From Bacteroidales bacterium (GTDB lineage: Bacteria; Bacteroidota; Bacteroidia; Bacteroidales; UBA932), in contig JABUTQ010000217.1 in NCBI GenBank assembly GCA_021443605.1, positions 1 through 7,372 of the forward strand: 7,372 nucleotides of DNA, read 5' to 3'. Positions 1-5,951 of this stretch are shown here, piece after piece; within the stretch, counting starts at the first letter, position 1, and the number at the start of each line of letters is the position of its first letter. A program made the position numbers and the translations under genes. The notes below the pieces were generated by a model. That model searched no databases. It was given only the letters and a program-made list of their open reading frames with translations, and was not told where the DNA came from.

Positions 1-34
1 TCGGTGGGATTCTTCGGCTTCGCCTCAGAATGAC
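1..34. repeat. REP-like hairpin downstream of nagA
   Basis: Seen directly: ATTCT (9-13) pairs with AGAAT (27-31), and inside it GGC (16-18) pairs with GCC (22-24) around a 3-nt loop. The two stems are separated by TC/TC on the plus strand, which reads as tandem GA/GA on the minus strand, the strand of nagA. In RNA such tandem G-A pairs can be stable, so a nagA transcript would end in a compact hairpin immediately after the stop codon. From memory, very similar 'CATTCTGAG-CGAAG-CGAAGAATC' sequences occur as dispersed intergenic repeats in many bacterial genomes. No U-tract is visible after the stem within the window, so a terminator role is uncertain. The element may continue beyond the window edge. 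Confidence 0.5.
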
Positions 35-1180
35 TTATGCTTCGAAGCGGAGCTCTCCGTCCACGAAAGTCTTGTGAACTTTGAACTTGTCGTCTATAAT
101 GGCGATATCTGCAATGAAGCCGGGCTGAATCCTGCCTATCCTTTCCGGAAGGGCAAGACTGCAAGCTGCTGACAATGAAGAAGATATAATGGCTTCGCTC
201 AAAGGGAGCTTAGTTATTTCCACGATATTCGCAAGGGCGACGTTCAGCTGTAGCGTGCTGCCGGCAAGGGCACCGCTCTCTTTGAGGCGGGCTGCACCAT
301 CTGCAACCACAACTCTCAATCCACCAAGATCGTATTCGCCGTCAGAAATACCTGCAGCGCGCATAGTGTCGGTCACGAGAATAATATGGCGAGGCCCCTT
401 AACCTTGTAAGCAAGGGCTATCATATCGGGAGAGATATGAATCTTGTCGCAGATAAGCTCAGCATAAACGTTGTCGTGGAGCAATCCGGCACCCACAAGG
501 CCAATGTCGCGATGATGCAGGTGTGACATCTGGTTGCAGTAATGTGTGAGGTTGCGCAAACCTTTTGAATAGCATTTCTTGAATTCGGCATATTTGGCCG
601 CGCTGTGGGCTGCAGAGGGGAATATTCCCATATTCAGCAATTCTGTCACAAACGAATCGGCGCCGGGGAGTTCGGGAGCAAACGACACTTTTCTGATGGG
701 GAATATTTCGTGTAGTCTTTTGACGATGGAAATATCCGGCAGCTTGATGTAAGTGGGATTTTGGGCACCAATCTCGCTCGGATTCACAAAAGGACCTTCC
801 AAGTGGACGAAAGGCATTTTAACACCTTTTTTGTTGTACTTTGCAATTGTTGCCAACGTATCTTCCAGTCTTTCAACGGATACGGTAAGTGTGGTGGGAA
901 GCATTGTGGTGACACCCTCAGACAGTTTGTGGAGCCCGATAGTGTTGACGGCATCTTCTGTTGCATCGCAGAGGTCGTAATTGTTTCTGCCGTGGCAGTG
1001 GATGTCAATCATTCCCGGAATTACGGTCATCCCCTCGGCATCGATGACGATGTCTGCAGCCGGAGTTGCATCTTCGGGAGTGATGATGCTGTGAATCATC
1101 TCGTCCTGAATGAGGAGGCCGCCATTTTTCAATTCGAAACCCGGTGATACCAGGTTACAGTTTTTGATTAGCGTGCGCAT
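35..1180 (-). CDS. nagA: N-acetylglucosamine-6-phosphate deacetylase
   Basis: This cytoplasmic amidohydrolase removes the acetyl group from GlcNAc-6-phosphate, giving glucosamine-6-phosphate and acetate during amino-sugar use and cell-wall recycling. At 381 aa it has the normal family length. Visible landmarks in order: the HxH motif in 'IDIHCHG' (H61, H63), 'HLEGPF' with the metal-ligand glutamate E128, 'PSAAHS' (H192), 'LTHYCNQMS' (H213) followed by 'HHRDIGLVGA', 'VTDTM' with the catalytic aspartate D271, and 'LAGSTL' near residue 306. By homology with E. coli NagA, E128, H192 and H213 should hold the metal. Small departures from the common motifs are seen ('THYCN' for 'THLFN', 'VTDTM' for 'VTDAM'), but no key residue is missing. 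The ATG at 1180 is preceded at a sensible distance by a -7 promoter box. No nagB, nagE or regulator lies beside it in this window, so it seems to be transcribed alone. Confidence 0.95.
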   Translation of the reverse strand: MRTLIKNCNLVSPGFELKNGGLLIQDEMIHSIITPEDATPAADIVIDAEGMTVIPGMIDIHCHGRNNYDLCDATEDAVNTIGLHKLSEGVTTMLPTTLTVSVERLEDTLATIAKYNKKGVKMPFVHLEGPFVNPSEIGAQNPTYIKLPDISIVKRLHEIFPIRKVSFAPELPGADSFVTELLNMGIFPSAAHSAAKYAEFKKCYSKGLRNLTHYCNQMSHLHHRDIGLVGAGLLHDNVYAELICDKIHISPDMIALAYKVKGPRHIILVTDTMRAAGISDGEYDLGGLRVVVADGAARLKESGALAGSTLQLNVALANIVEITKLPLSEAIISSSLSAACSLALPERIGRIQPGFIADIAIIDDKFKVHKTFVDGELRFEA

Positions 1181-1209
1181 TATAATATATGAGTTTGTAT
1201 TAGGCGCCG

Positions 1210-1217
1210 CAAAATTA
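1210..1217 (-). promoter_or_regulatory. Putative nagA promoter, -7 box
   Basis: On the minus strand this reads TAATTTTG followed by C, an exact match to the Bacteroidota -7 consensus TAnnTTTG. It sits 29 nt upstream of the nagA ATG, inside the 45-bp gap after rarA. No convincing TTTG -33 element occurs at the usual ~20-nt spacing, so this would be a promoter with a good -7 box only. It suggests nagA can be transcribed separately from rarA, although read-through from rarA is possible because no terminator is seen in the gap. Confidence 0.6.
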
Positions 1218-1225
1218 CGAATAAA

Positions 1226-2512
1226 TCAGTAATTGTATCTTTCCCAAAGCGATTTTAGCCGCTTTTTAATCTCGTTTTCGCGTGCGTTTTCCCCAGGCTC
1301 GTAAAATTTGGTATTCTTAATCTGCTCCGGCAGGAAATCTTGTTCCACAAAATTGCCTTCATAATTGTGGGCATACTTGTAATTTTTTGCGTAACCGAGC
1401 TCTTTCATCAGTTTTGTGGGGGCATTGCGCAGGTGGAGAGGGACGGGGAGACCGCCGTTTTCGTTGCCAACTTCTGCCAAAGCGGTATCTATCGCCATAT
1501 ATGCAGAATTGCTTTTAGGACTGGTAGCCAGATAGATACAAGTTTCAGCAAGGGGGATTCGGGCTTCCGGCATCCCCACCTTGTGAACAGTGTCGAAGCA
1601 CGCATTTGCCAGCAGCAGTGCATTTGGATTCGCAAGCCCCACATCTTCTGCTGCCAGAATCACCATCCTGCGGGCAATGAAAAGGGGATCCTCACCGCCG
1701 GCAAGCATCCTTGCCATCCAATAAATTGCCCCGTTCGGATCGCTTCCACGCATAGATTTTATAAATGCGGAAATGATGTCGTAATGTTGCTCGCCATTCT
1801 TGTCATATAGAGCAATATTTTCCTGAAGAATATCGACAACAATTTGATTATCAATTGTAATGTCTTGATTATCAGGATAATTTGATATAACTATATCTAA
1901 AACGTTAAGCAGTTTTCGGGCATCGCCACCGCTGAATCTGAAAAGTGCTTCAGTCTCCTTGATTTCAATTTGTTTTTCTTTTAGCAGGATATCTTCTTTG
2001 AGAGCTCTATCTAAGAGTAGTTGCAAGTGCTTGGTCTCCAATGATTTGAGAACATAAACCTGACAACGGGACAATAGGGGGGAGATTACTTCAAAAGAAG
2101 GGTTTTCTGTTGTTGCACCTATCAGCACAACAGTACCATTTTCCACAGCACCGAGTAGGGCATCTTGCTGAGCCTTGTTGAAACGGTGGATTTCATCTAT
2201 AAAAAGGACTGGCGCTCCGTTGACTGCGAACATTCTACCCGATTTTGCCTTCTCAATCACCTCGCGCACATCTTTGACACCTGAACTGATTGCAGAAAGT
2301 GTATAAAACTCACGATTCAGTTTGTTGGCAATAATCCTTGCAAGAGTAGTTTTTCCAACACCTGGAGGTCCCCAAAGTATGAATGACGAGATATTTCCTG
2401 ATTCTATCATATTCCTGAGAACTGACGATTTTCCCACAAGATGTTCCTGCCCAACATATTGGTCGAGAGATGTGGGGCGCATTCTTTCGGGGAGCGGTGG
2501 ATATTGAGACAT
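1226..2512 (-). CDS. rarA: Replication-associated recombination protein A (RarA/MgsA AAA+ ATPase)
   Basis: RarA is a tetrameric clamp-loader-like AAA+ ATPase that acts at stalled or damaged replication forks and interacts with SSB. The 428-aa product is close to the usual length (E. coli about 447). Visible motifs: N-terminal 'PLPERMRPTSLDQYVGQEH' (5-24), typical of the family; Walker A 'GPPGVGKT' (48-55); Walker B 'LFIDEIHRFNKAQQD' (103-117); sensor 1 'GATTENPSF' (132-140); and the arginine-finger region 'LLSRCQ' (146-151). The C-terminal half carries the conserved 'SAFIKSMRGSDPNGAIYW', 'AEDVGLANP' and 'NAPTKLMKELGY' stretches of the oligomerisation domain. The start at 2512 gives the canonical short N-terminus and has a well-formed promoter upstream. 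It is divergent from the transporter-menG-menA operon and lies upstream of nagA on the same strand, with no obvious functional link to either. Confidence 0.97.
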   Translation of the reverse strand: MSQYPPLPERMRPTSLDQYVGQEHLVGKSSVLRNMIESGNISSFILWGPPGVGKTTLARIIANKLNREFYTLSAISSGVKDVREVIEKAKSGRMFAVNGAPVLFIDEIHRFNKAQQDALLGAVENGTVVLIGATTENPSFEVISPLLSRCQVYVLKSLETKHLQLLLDRALKEDILLKEKQIEIKETEALFRFSGGDARKLLNVLDIVISNYPDNQDITIDNQIVVDILQENIALYDKNGEQHYDIISAFIKSMRGSDPNGAIYWMARMLAGGEDPLFIARRMVILAAEDVGLANPNALLLANACFDTVHKVGMPEARIPLAETCIYLATSPKSNSAYMAIDTALAEVGNENGGLPVPLHLRNAPTKLMKELGYAKNYKYAHNYEGNFVEQDFLPEQIKNTKFYEPGENARENEIKKRLKSLWERYNY

Positions 2513-2532
2513 ATTTTATAAGTTATTATATG

Positions 2533-2565
2533 CAAAATTACAATCTTCTTCCAATTTTCACAAAA
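2533..2565 (-). promoter_or_regulatory. rarA promoter (-33 and -7 boxes)
   Basis: On the minus strand TTTG (plus 2561-2564) is followed by exactly 20 nt and then TAATTTTG (plus 2533-2540). This fits the Bacteroidota primary-sigma consensus TTTG-N19-21-TAnnTTTG, with both boxes exact. The -7 box ends 20 nt upstream of the rarA ATG, so the leader would be very short. This is the best-formed promoter in the window. Confidence 0.75.
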
Positions 2566-2676
2566 GAGGGGTTTTAATAATATTGATTTAACATAATATA
2601 AATTGTGTAAAATATGGGTTATATCAAAAGAGAATCCAAAATATGGTGTTTCTTTTACGATTCACTTTATTTTTAC

Positions 2677-2684
2677 GATATTTG
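2677..2684 (+). promoter_or_regulatory. Putative promoter of the transporter-menG-menA operon
   Basis: The sequence GATATTTG, followed by CACCCC, resembles the common Bacteroidales arrangement 'TAnnTTTGCa' 15-25 nt before the ATG. It matches seven of eight consensus positions (the first T is G). The -33 region (about 2651-2656, TCTTTT) is weak. It ends 17 nt before the ATG at 2702 and lies inside a longer open frame that begins at a TTG codon at 2603. If real, it fixes the start at 2702. Confidence 0.5.
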
Positions 2685-2701
2685 CACCCCGTTTCAAAAC
2701 T

Positions 2702-3562
2702 ATGAACAGCGTTATAATTGTACTCCCGATATTGTCCCTGTTGATGTTCGATCTCGGACTTCAACTCACCCTTGCAGATTTTGCACTGATTGCAAAACGA
2801 CCTAAAGCTATGATTGTCGGTCTTGTGGGGCAGATAATTCTGCTTCCGCTCGTTGCTTTTGCCTTGTGCAAGATTTTCGGCCTTACCGGTGTTCTCTATG
2901 TGGGAATGATTCTCATTGCGTGTTGCCCCGGCGGAAGTTCATCCAATATCTTCTCAATGCTCGCCAAGGGCGACGTTGCGCTCTCCGTTTCGTTGACAGC
3001 GCTCAGCAGTATCATCACATTGTTTACGCTGCCGCTGATTATGAGTTTTGCTATTCCTCTCTCGGGTGGCGACGCATCTGCAACAATTACGCTCCCAGTT
3101 GGCAATCTTCTCAAACAGAACCTGTTGCTGATGTTTCTTCCGATATTGGTTGGAATCGGTGTCCGCAAATGGTGGCCTGAAACGGCCCAATCCATAGACA
3201 AGGTGCTTTCCAAATGCGCTTTCCCACTGTTGATGCTCCTTGCCGCGATATTCTTTATTCAGAATAAGGCCCAGATTGCGGACAATATCACATCGTTGGG
3301 ATTGTGTGTGACATCTATGTTGCTCATTACCATATTGTTGGCCGCATTGCTATCCCGAGTTTCCCGTCTTGATACACGAGAGAAACGGACCATAGTCATT
3401 GAGGTGGGAATGCAGAATGCGGCTCAGGCGATTGCCGTGGCAGGCAGTCCTTTTGTCTTCAATAACGGCGCAATTGCCATACCTGCAATAATTTACGCCT
3501 TGATGATGAATGTCGTACTTCTCATATATGTTGGAGTAATCAAGAGCAGAAAGAGTAAATGA
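2702..3562 (+). CDS. Bile acid:sodium symporter (BASS) family transporter
   Basis: A multi-pass inner-membrane protein of the BASS family, which imports organic anions with sodium. Known substrates across the family include bile acids, pantoate, pyruvate and other small acids. From the ATG at 2702 it is 286 aa, with about nine hydrophobic segments. Diagnostic motifs: 'MFDLGLQLT' (15-23), 'ACCPGGSSSNIFSMLAKGD' (73-91) and 'IEVGMQNAAQAIAVA' (233-247). By comparison with ASBT structures, the last two contain the crossover helices and sodium ligands (E234, Q238). The open frame extends upstream to a TTG at 2603, but 2702 is the first in-frame ATG and a promoter-like box lies within the extension. 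This start omits the first helix of bacterial ASBT proteins and gives a nine-helix form like the animal NTCP. The stop overlaps the menG start by 4 bp (ATGA), so the two are probably translationally coupled. The substrate is not determinable from sequence; the operon context suggests a link to quinone metabolism. Confidence 0.88.
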   Translation: MNSVIIVLPILSLLMFDLGLQLTLADFALIAKRPKAMIVGLVGQIILLPLVAFALCKIFGLTGVLYVGMILIACCPGGSSSNIFSMLAKGDVALSVSLTALSSIITLFTLPLIMSFAIPLSGGDASATITLPVGNLLKQNLLLMFLPILVGIGVRKWWPETAQSIDKVLSKCAFPLLMLLAAIFFIQNKAQIADNITSLGLCVTSMLLITILLAALLSRVSRLDTREKRTIVIEVGMQNAAQAIAVAGSPFVFNNGAIAIPAIIYALMMNVVLLIYVGVIKSRKSK

Positions 3563-4272
3563 GCCGCGTAAAGAAAATAAGTCGCAGGAACGTGGAGAGT
3601 ATGTTTGACGGCATCGCTCCAGAATATGACAAGTTCAATCATATCCTTTCTGTTGGCATAGACCGCAGATGGCGTAAAAAAGTTACAAAAATCGTATCGG
3701 AACTGCCTGAAAACAAATATATTGCAGATTTTGCTACCGGCACCGGAGACCTCGCGATAGCTCTTGCGCACAGAGTGAAACCGGTTTCTATCAAGGGGAT
3801 CGACATCTCCCACGAGATGCTGGAAATTGCCAGACAGAAGGTTGCGGATCAAGGTTTGGAAAATGTAATTTCGCTTCAAAAGGAGAATTGTGAATGCACC
3901 ACCCTCCCCGACTCGTCTGTCGATGTTGTGACTATCAGCTTCGGTATCAGGAACTTCAACTCCCCGAATAGAGGGCTTGAGGAGATGTTTCGCGTGCTTC
4001 GTCCAAACGGCTCGGCTGTGATTCTTGAGTTCAGCACTCCAAAAAAAGGGGTGATTGCATCCATAGTAAAATGGTACTATGGCAATATGATTCCATTTGT
4101 CGGGAATCTGCTTTCCGGCAACAAAGCTCCCTATAAATATCTTCCCGCAACAATATATGAGTTCCCTAATGGAGAAAAATTTTGTGGGATGATGCGCAAT
4201 GCAGGTTTTCACAACGTGAGATATAAATCATTGACATTCAATCTTGTAAATATCTATATAGGAGAGCGTTAG
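3559..4272 (+). CDS. menG: Demethylmenaquinone C-methyltransferase (MenG/UbiE)
   Basis: This SAM-dependent class I methyltransferase methylates the naphthoquinone ring of demethylmenaquinone to give menaquinone, the last step of the pathway, at the cytoplasmic face of the membrane. The 237-aa product has the normal length. Landmarks: N-terminal family signature 'MFDGIAPEYDKFNHILSVG' (15-33) followed by 'WR'; SAM-binding motif I 'DFATGTGDLA' (57-66); the acidic 'GIDIS' (80-84) that should bind the ribose; 'SFGIRNF' (127-133); and the C-terminal 'GNKAPYKYLPATIYEFPNG' (187-205). The family also includes the ubiquinone enzyme UbiE. The menA neighbour and the apparent Bacteroidota origin argue for a purely menaquinone role. 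It overlaps the transporter gene by 4 bp and is followed 1 bp later by menA. Confidence 0.95.
   Translation: MSRVKKISRRNVESMFDGIAPEYDKFNHILSVGIDRRWRKKVTKIVSELPENKYIADFATGTGDLAIALAHRVKPVSIKGIDISHEMLEIARQKVADQGLENVISLQKENCECTTLPDSSVDVVTISFGIRNFNSPNRGLEEMFRVLRPNGSAVILEFSTPKKGVIASIVKWYYGNMIPFVGNLLSGNKAPYKYLPATIYEFPNGEKFCGMMRNAGFHNVRYKSLTFNLVNIYIGER
4260..4264 (+). promoter_or_regulatory. Ribosome binding site of menA
   Basis: AGGAG lies inside the last codons of menG, 9 nt before the menA ATG. Shine-Dalgarno matches this good are uncommon in Bacteroidota. Its presence here supports the chosen start at 4274 and suggests menA is re-initiated efficiently on the shared transcript. Confidence 0.5.
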
Positions 4273-4273
4273 G

Positions 4274-5125
4274 ATGGGTGGTTTCAAGAAATGGTTTATG
4301 ATGATAAGGCCGTTCACATTGCCTGCGAGCCTCTCCCCTGTCCTGGTCGGCCTCTATGCCGCATCGCTTTTTGGCCCAATTGACGTTTTGTCAGCTGTAA
4401 TTACTGCTCTCTGCGCGATGAGCTTGCAGGTGCTCAGCAATCTGGTGAACGATTACTGGGACTATAAGCGAGGCAGTGACGGCGATGATCGTCTTGGCCC
4501 ATTAAGAGCGGTTTCAGCGGGAACTGTCAGCCCGAAAGCCCTCAAAAATGCGATATATATCGTGGCTGCCCTGTGTGTAATTCTTGGTGGATACCTTATA
4601 TATATTGGCGGCCTACCTATTGTCCTAATAGGAGTTTCAGCGATGTTCTTTGCGTGGCTCTATTCCGCTACTTCGCATTCACTGAGCCATTTGGGCATAT
4701 CGGATTTCTTTACGATAACTTATTATGGCTTCTTGGCGAGTCTTGGAACGACATTTATCCAAACAGGCTGTTGGCCGGCGGTTTCTTTTTGGCTCGGACT
4801 TGCCTGCGGAGCAACTGCCACTGCCATCCTCACGACTAACAATATCCGAGACATAGAGCAGGACAAGCGAGCAGGAAAGAAGACCATAATCGTGCGGCTC
4901 GGCACAACTTTCGGGAAGGTGTATTACCTCGCTTGCATAGCCCTCTCCCCTCTCGTCCTGTTTTTCGCATTGGAAAACATTGTAGCCGGAATTGTCATCA
5001 GCATTCTTTGTATCCTTCTGTATATCAGATTCTTGAAGGCTTCCGGCCGTGCCTATAACAAAATCTTGATGCTCACCGGCTTATACAATCTCGCCTTTGC
5101 CCTTACCGTGATACTTATCCGATAG
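4274..5125 (+). CDS. menA: 1,4-dihydroxy-2-naphthoate polyprenyltransferase
   Basis: This integral-membrane UbiA-superfamily prenyltransferase attaches a polyprenyl chain to 1,4-dihydroxy-2-naphthoate, giving demethylmenaquinone, the substrate of the adjacent MenG. The 283-aa product is close to the usual ~300 aa and has about eight to nine hydrophobic segments. The N-terminal 'RPFTLPASLSPVLVG' (12-26) is typical of MenA. The first Mg-prenyl-diphosphate motif is 'NDYWDYKRGSDGDDRLGP' (59-76), followed by 'RAVSAGTVSP' (78-87). The second is 'NNIRDIEQDKRAGKKT' (189-204), with D193 and D197. The segment 'GISDFFTITYYG...GTTFIQT' (141-164) corresponds to the MenA 'GLGD..FFG...GTYYVQ' region. It is the last gene of the operon, and its stop codon abuts that of the minus-strand ATPase relic with no intergenic base. 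Confidence 0.94.
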   Translation: MGGFKKWFMMIRPFTLPASLSPVLVGLYAASLFGPIDVLSAVITALCAMSLQVLSNLVNDYWDYKRGSDGDDRLGPLRAVSAGTVSPKALKNAIYIVAALCVILGGYLIYIGGLPIVLIGVSAMFFAWLYSATSHSLSHLGISDFFTITYYGFLASLGTTFIQTGCWPAVSFWLGLACGATATAILTTNNIRDIEQDKRAGKKTIIVRLGTTFGKVYYLACIALSPLVLFFALENIVAGIVISILCILLYIRFLKASGRAYNKILMLTGLYNLAFALTVILIR

Positions 5126-5130
5126 CTATC
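5121..5130. other. Palindrome over abutting convergent stop codons
   Basis: The 10-bp perfect palindrome GATAGCTATC contains the menA stop (TAG, 5123-5125) and, on the other strand, the stop of the ATPase relic (TAG, 5126-5128). The two convergent reading frames therefore meet with zero spacing, and there is no room for a separate terminator. Transcripts from either side probably run into the opposing gene. The palindrome is short and may simply reflect the two adjoining TAG stops. Confidence 0.6.
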
Positions 5131-5883
5131 CCAATCGCGATTTTATCCAAAGAGAAAAAAACTTGTCGTATGCCTCATATTTCCCGTCCCGCCTGGTTAT
5201 AATCTGTTTGTTGATTAAGGTGGAAATAGAGGATTGTATTGTACTTGGAGTGTTTAGATTGTGCTTCTTGACAAAATTTCCTCCGGTTATGGATTCAGCC
5301 TTGCCTTCTTTTACAATCGCGATTAGAAGTTCTTTCTGCCTTTGGCTCAATTGATATAACAAGTCTGCATATATATGGTCATTTTCATTGAGAATCTCGT
5401 TAAGAGTGGGATTGACCATATTAATTGTGCAAGTACCACCTTTTTCGGTATCGGAAAAAAGTTTGTTCATCATTTTTTGAATAAACCAGGTGACTCCTTC
5501 AAGACGAGTATAAACATCGCACACAACTTCTTCATCTATATTCTTGTCATTTGCAATGAAGAAACAATGGAGACAAATTTTGCCATCGCTCTATCTCCCC
5601 ATGGTCTTAATTGTGAGAGTATCGACTTCCCCATTGCAGCGACTAACTCCTGGAGTGTTCCTGTGGAGAAAATATCAATTATAAAAGTATTGTATCGATT
5701 AGTTATTCGTTCCTGGCCGAAAGTGTGATGAAGCAATCCGGTCTTGCCCATACGTCTGGGAGACATTAATACTACATTATTTCCGTTCTCAAGATTTTTC
5801 ATGAGATTTGCGGTCTCTTTTTCTCGATCACAGAAATAGTCCGGACCGTGATAACCGGTTGTTATAAAGGGATTTATTATCAT
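5126..5883 (-). pseudogene. Broken P-loop ATPase with C-terminal winged helix (internal deletion and frameshift)
   Basis: The N-terminal part (5883 down to about 5545) reads 'MIINPFITTGYHGPDYFCDR', then the P-loop 'SPRRMGKTGLL', then 'FVSIVSSLQ', and stops at TAG 12 nt past the junction area. The C-terminal part continues in a different frame as 'HCFFIANDKNIDEEVV', 'TRLEGVTWFIQKMMNKLF', 'SQRQKELLIAIVKEGKA', a winged-helix segment and 'YDKFFSLWIKSRLG'. Both halves fit one family of ~370-390-aa Bacteroidales ATPases (archaeal-ATPase/ATPase_2-like). The intervening ~120 residues, which should carry Walker B ('IDEFQ') and the sensor region, are absent. An independent C-terminal protein would have to start at a GTG at 5524, which is really an internal valine. 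The promoter is still recognisable, so the loss looks fairly recent. No intact protein can be made without frameshifting, and such a product would still lack Walker B. Confidence 0.85.
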
Positions 5884-5902
5884 AGGAGCATATTCTTTCC
5901 TG

Positions 5903-5910
5903 CAAAAATA
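5903..5910 (-). promoter_or_regulatory. Promoter -7 box of the ATPase relic
   Basis: On the minus strand the sequence TATTTTTG followed by CA is an exact TAnnTTTG match, 19 nt upstream of the ATG of the broken ATPase gene. It starts only a few bases after the hairpin terminator of the upstream esterase gene, so any -33 element lies within that terminator. It shows that the relic once had, and perhaps still has, its own transcription. Confidence 0.55.
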
Positions 5911-5912
5911 AT

Positions 5913-5951
5913 AAAAATACGGAAAAACCGTTACGGAAAAACCGTATTTTT
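5913..5951 (-). terminator. Rho-independent-like terminator after the esterase gene, built from a 14-bp tandem repeat
   Basis: Arms 5913-5922 (AAAAATACGG) and 5942-5951 (CCGTATTTTT) are perfect 10-bp inverted repeats. Inside, the 14-mer TACGGAAAAACCGT is present twice in tandem (5918-5931 and 5932-5945), and each copy is itself a small hairpin, ACGG-A5-CCGT. On the minus strand the right-hand stem is followed by TTTTTATTATTTTT, a suitable U-rich tail. The structure overlaps the esterase stop codon (5950-5952), so it terminates that gene and insulates the ATPase relic immediately downstream. It can fold either as one long hairpin or as two short ones. Confidence 0.7.

Noticed and set aside
3493..4212. 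Long minus-strand open frame (239 codons) opposite menG
   Set aside because: It covers the same bases as the convincing plus-strand menG and the end of the transporter. Its translation shows no recognisable domain and has the odd residue mix of an antisense shadow.
5126..5524. Separate small C-terminal winged-helix protein
   Set aside because: The apparent start is a GTG that is an internal valine. In-frame residues upstream of it continue the family similarity, and no promoter or ribosome site precedes it. It is better read as the 3' part of one broken gene.
5913..5951. Start of a CRISPR array or site-specific attachment site
   Set aside because: Only two abutting 14-mers without spacers, and no integrase or cas gene. 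The position over a stop codon and the U-rich tail fit a terminator.
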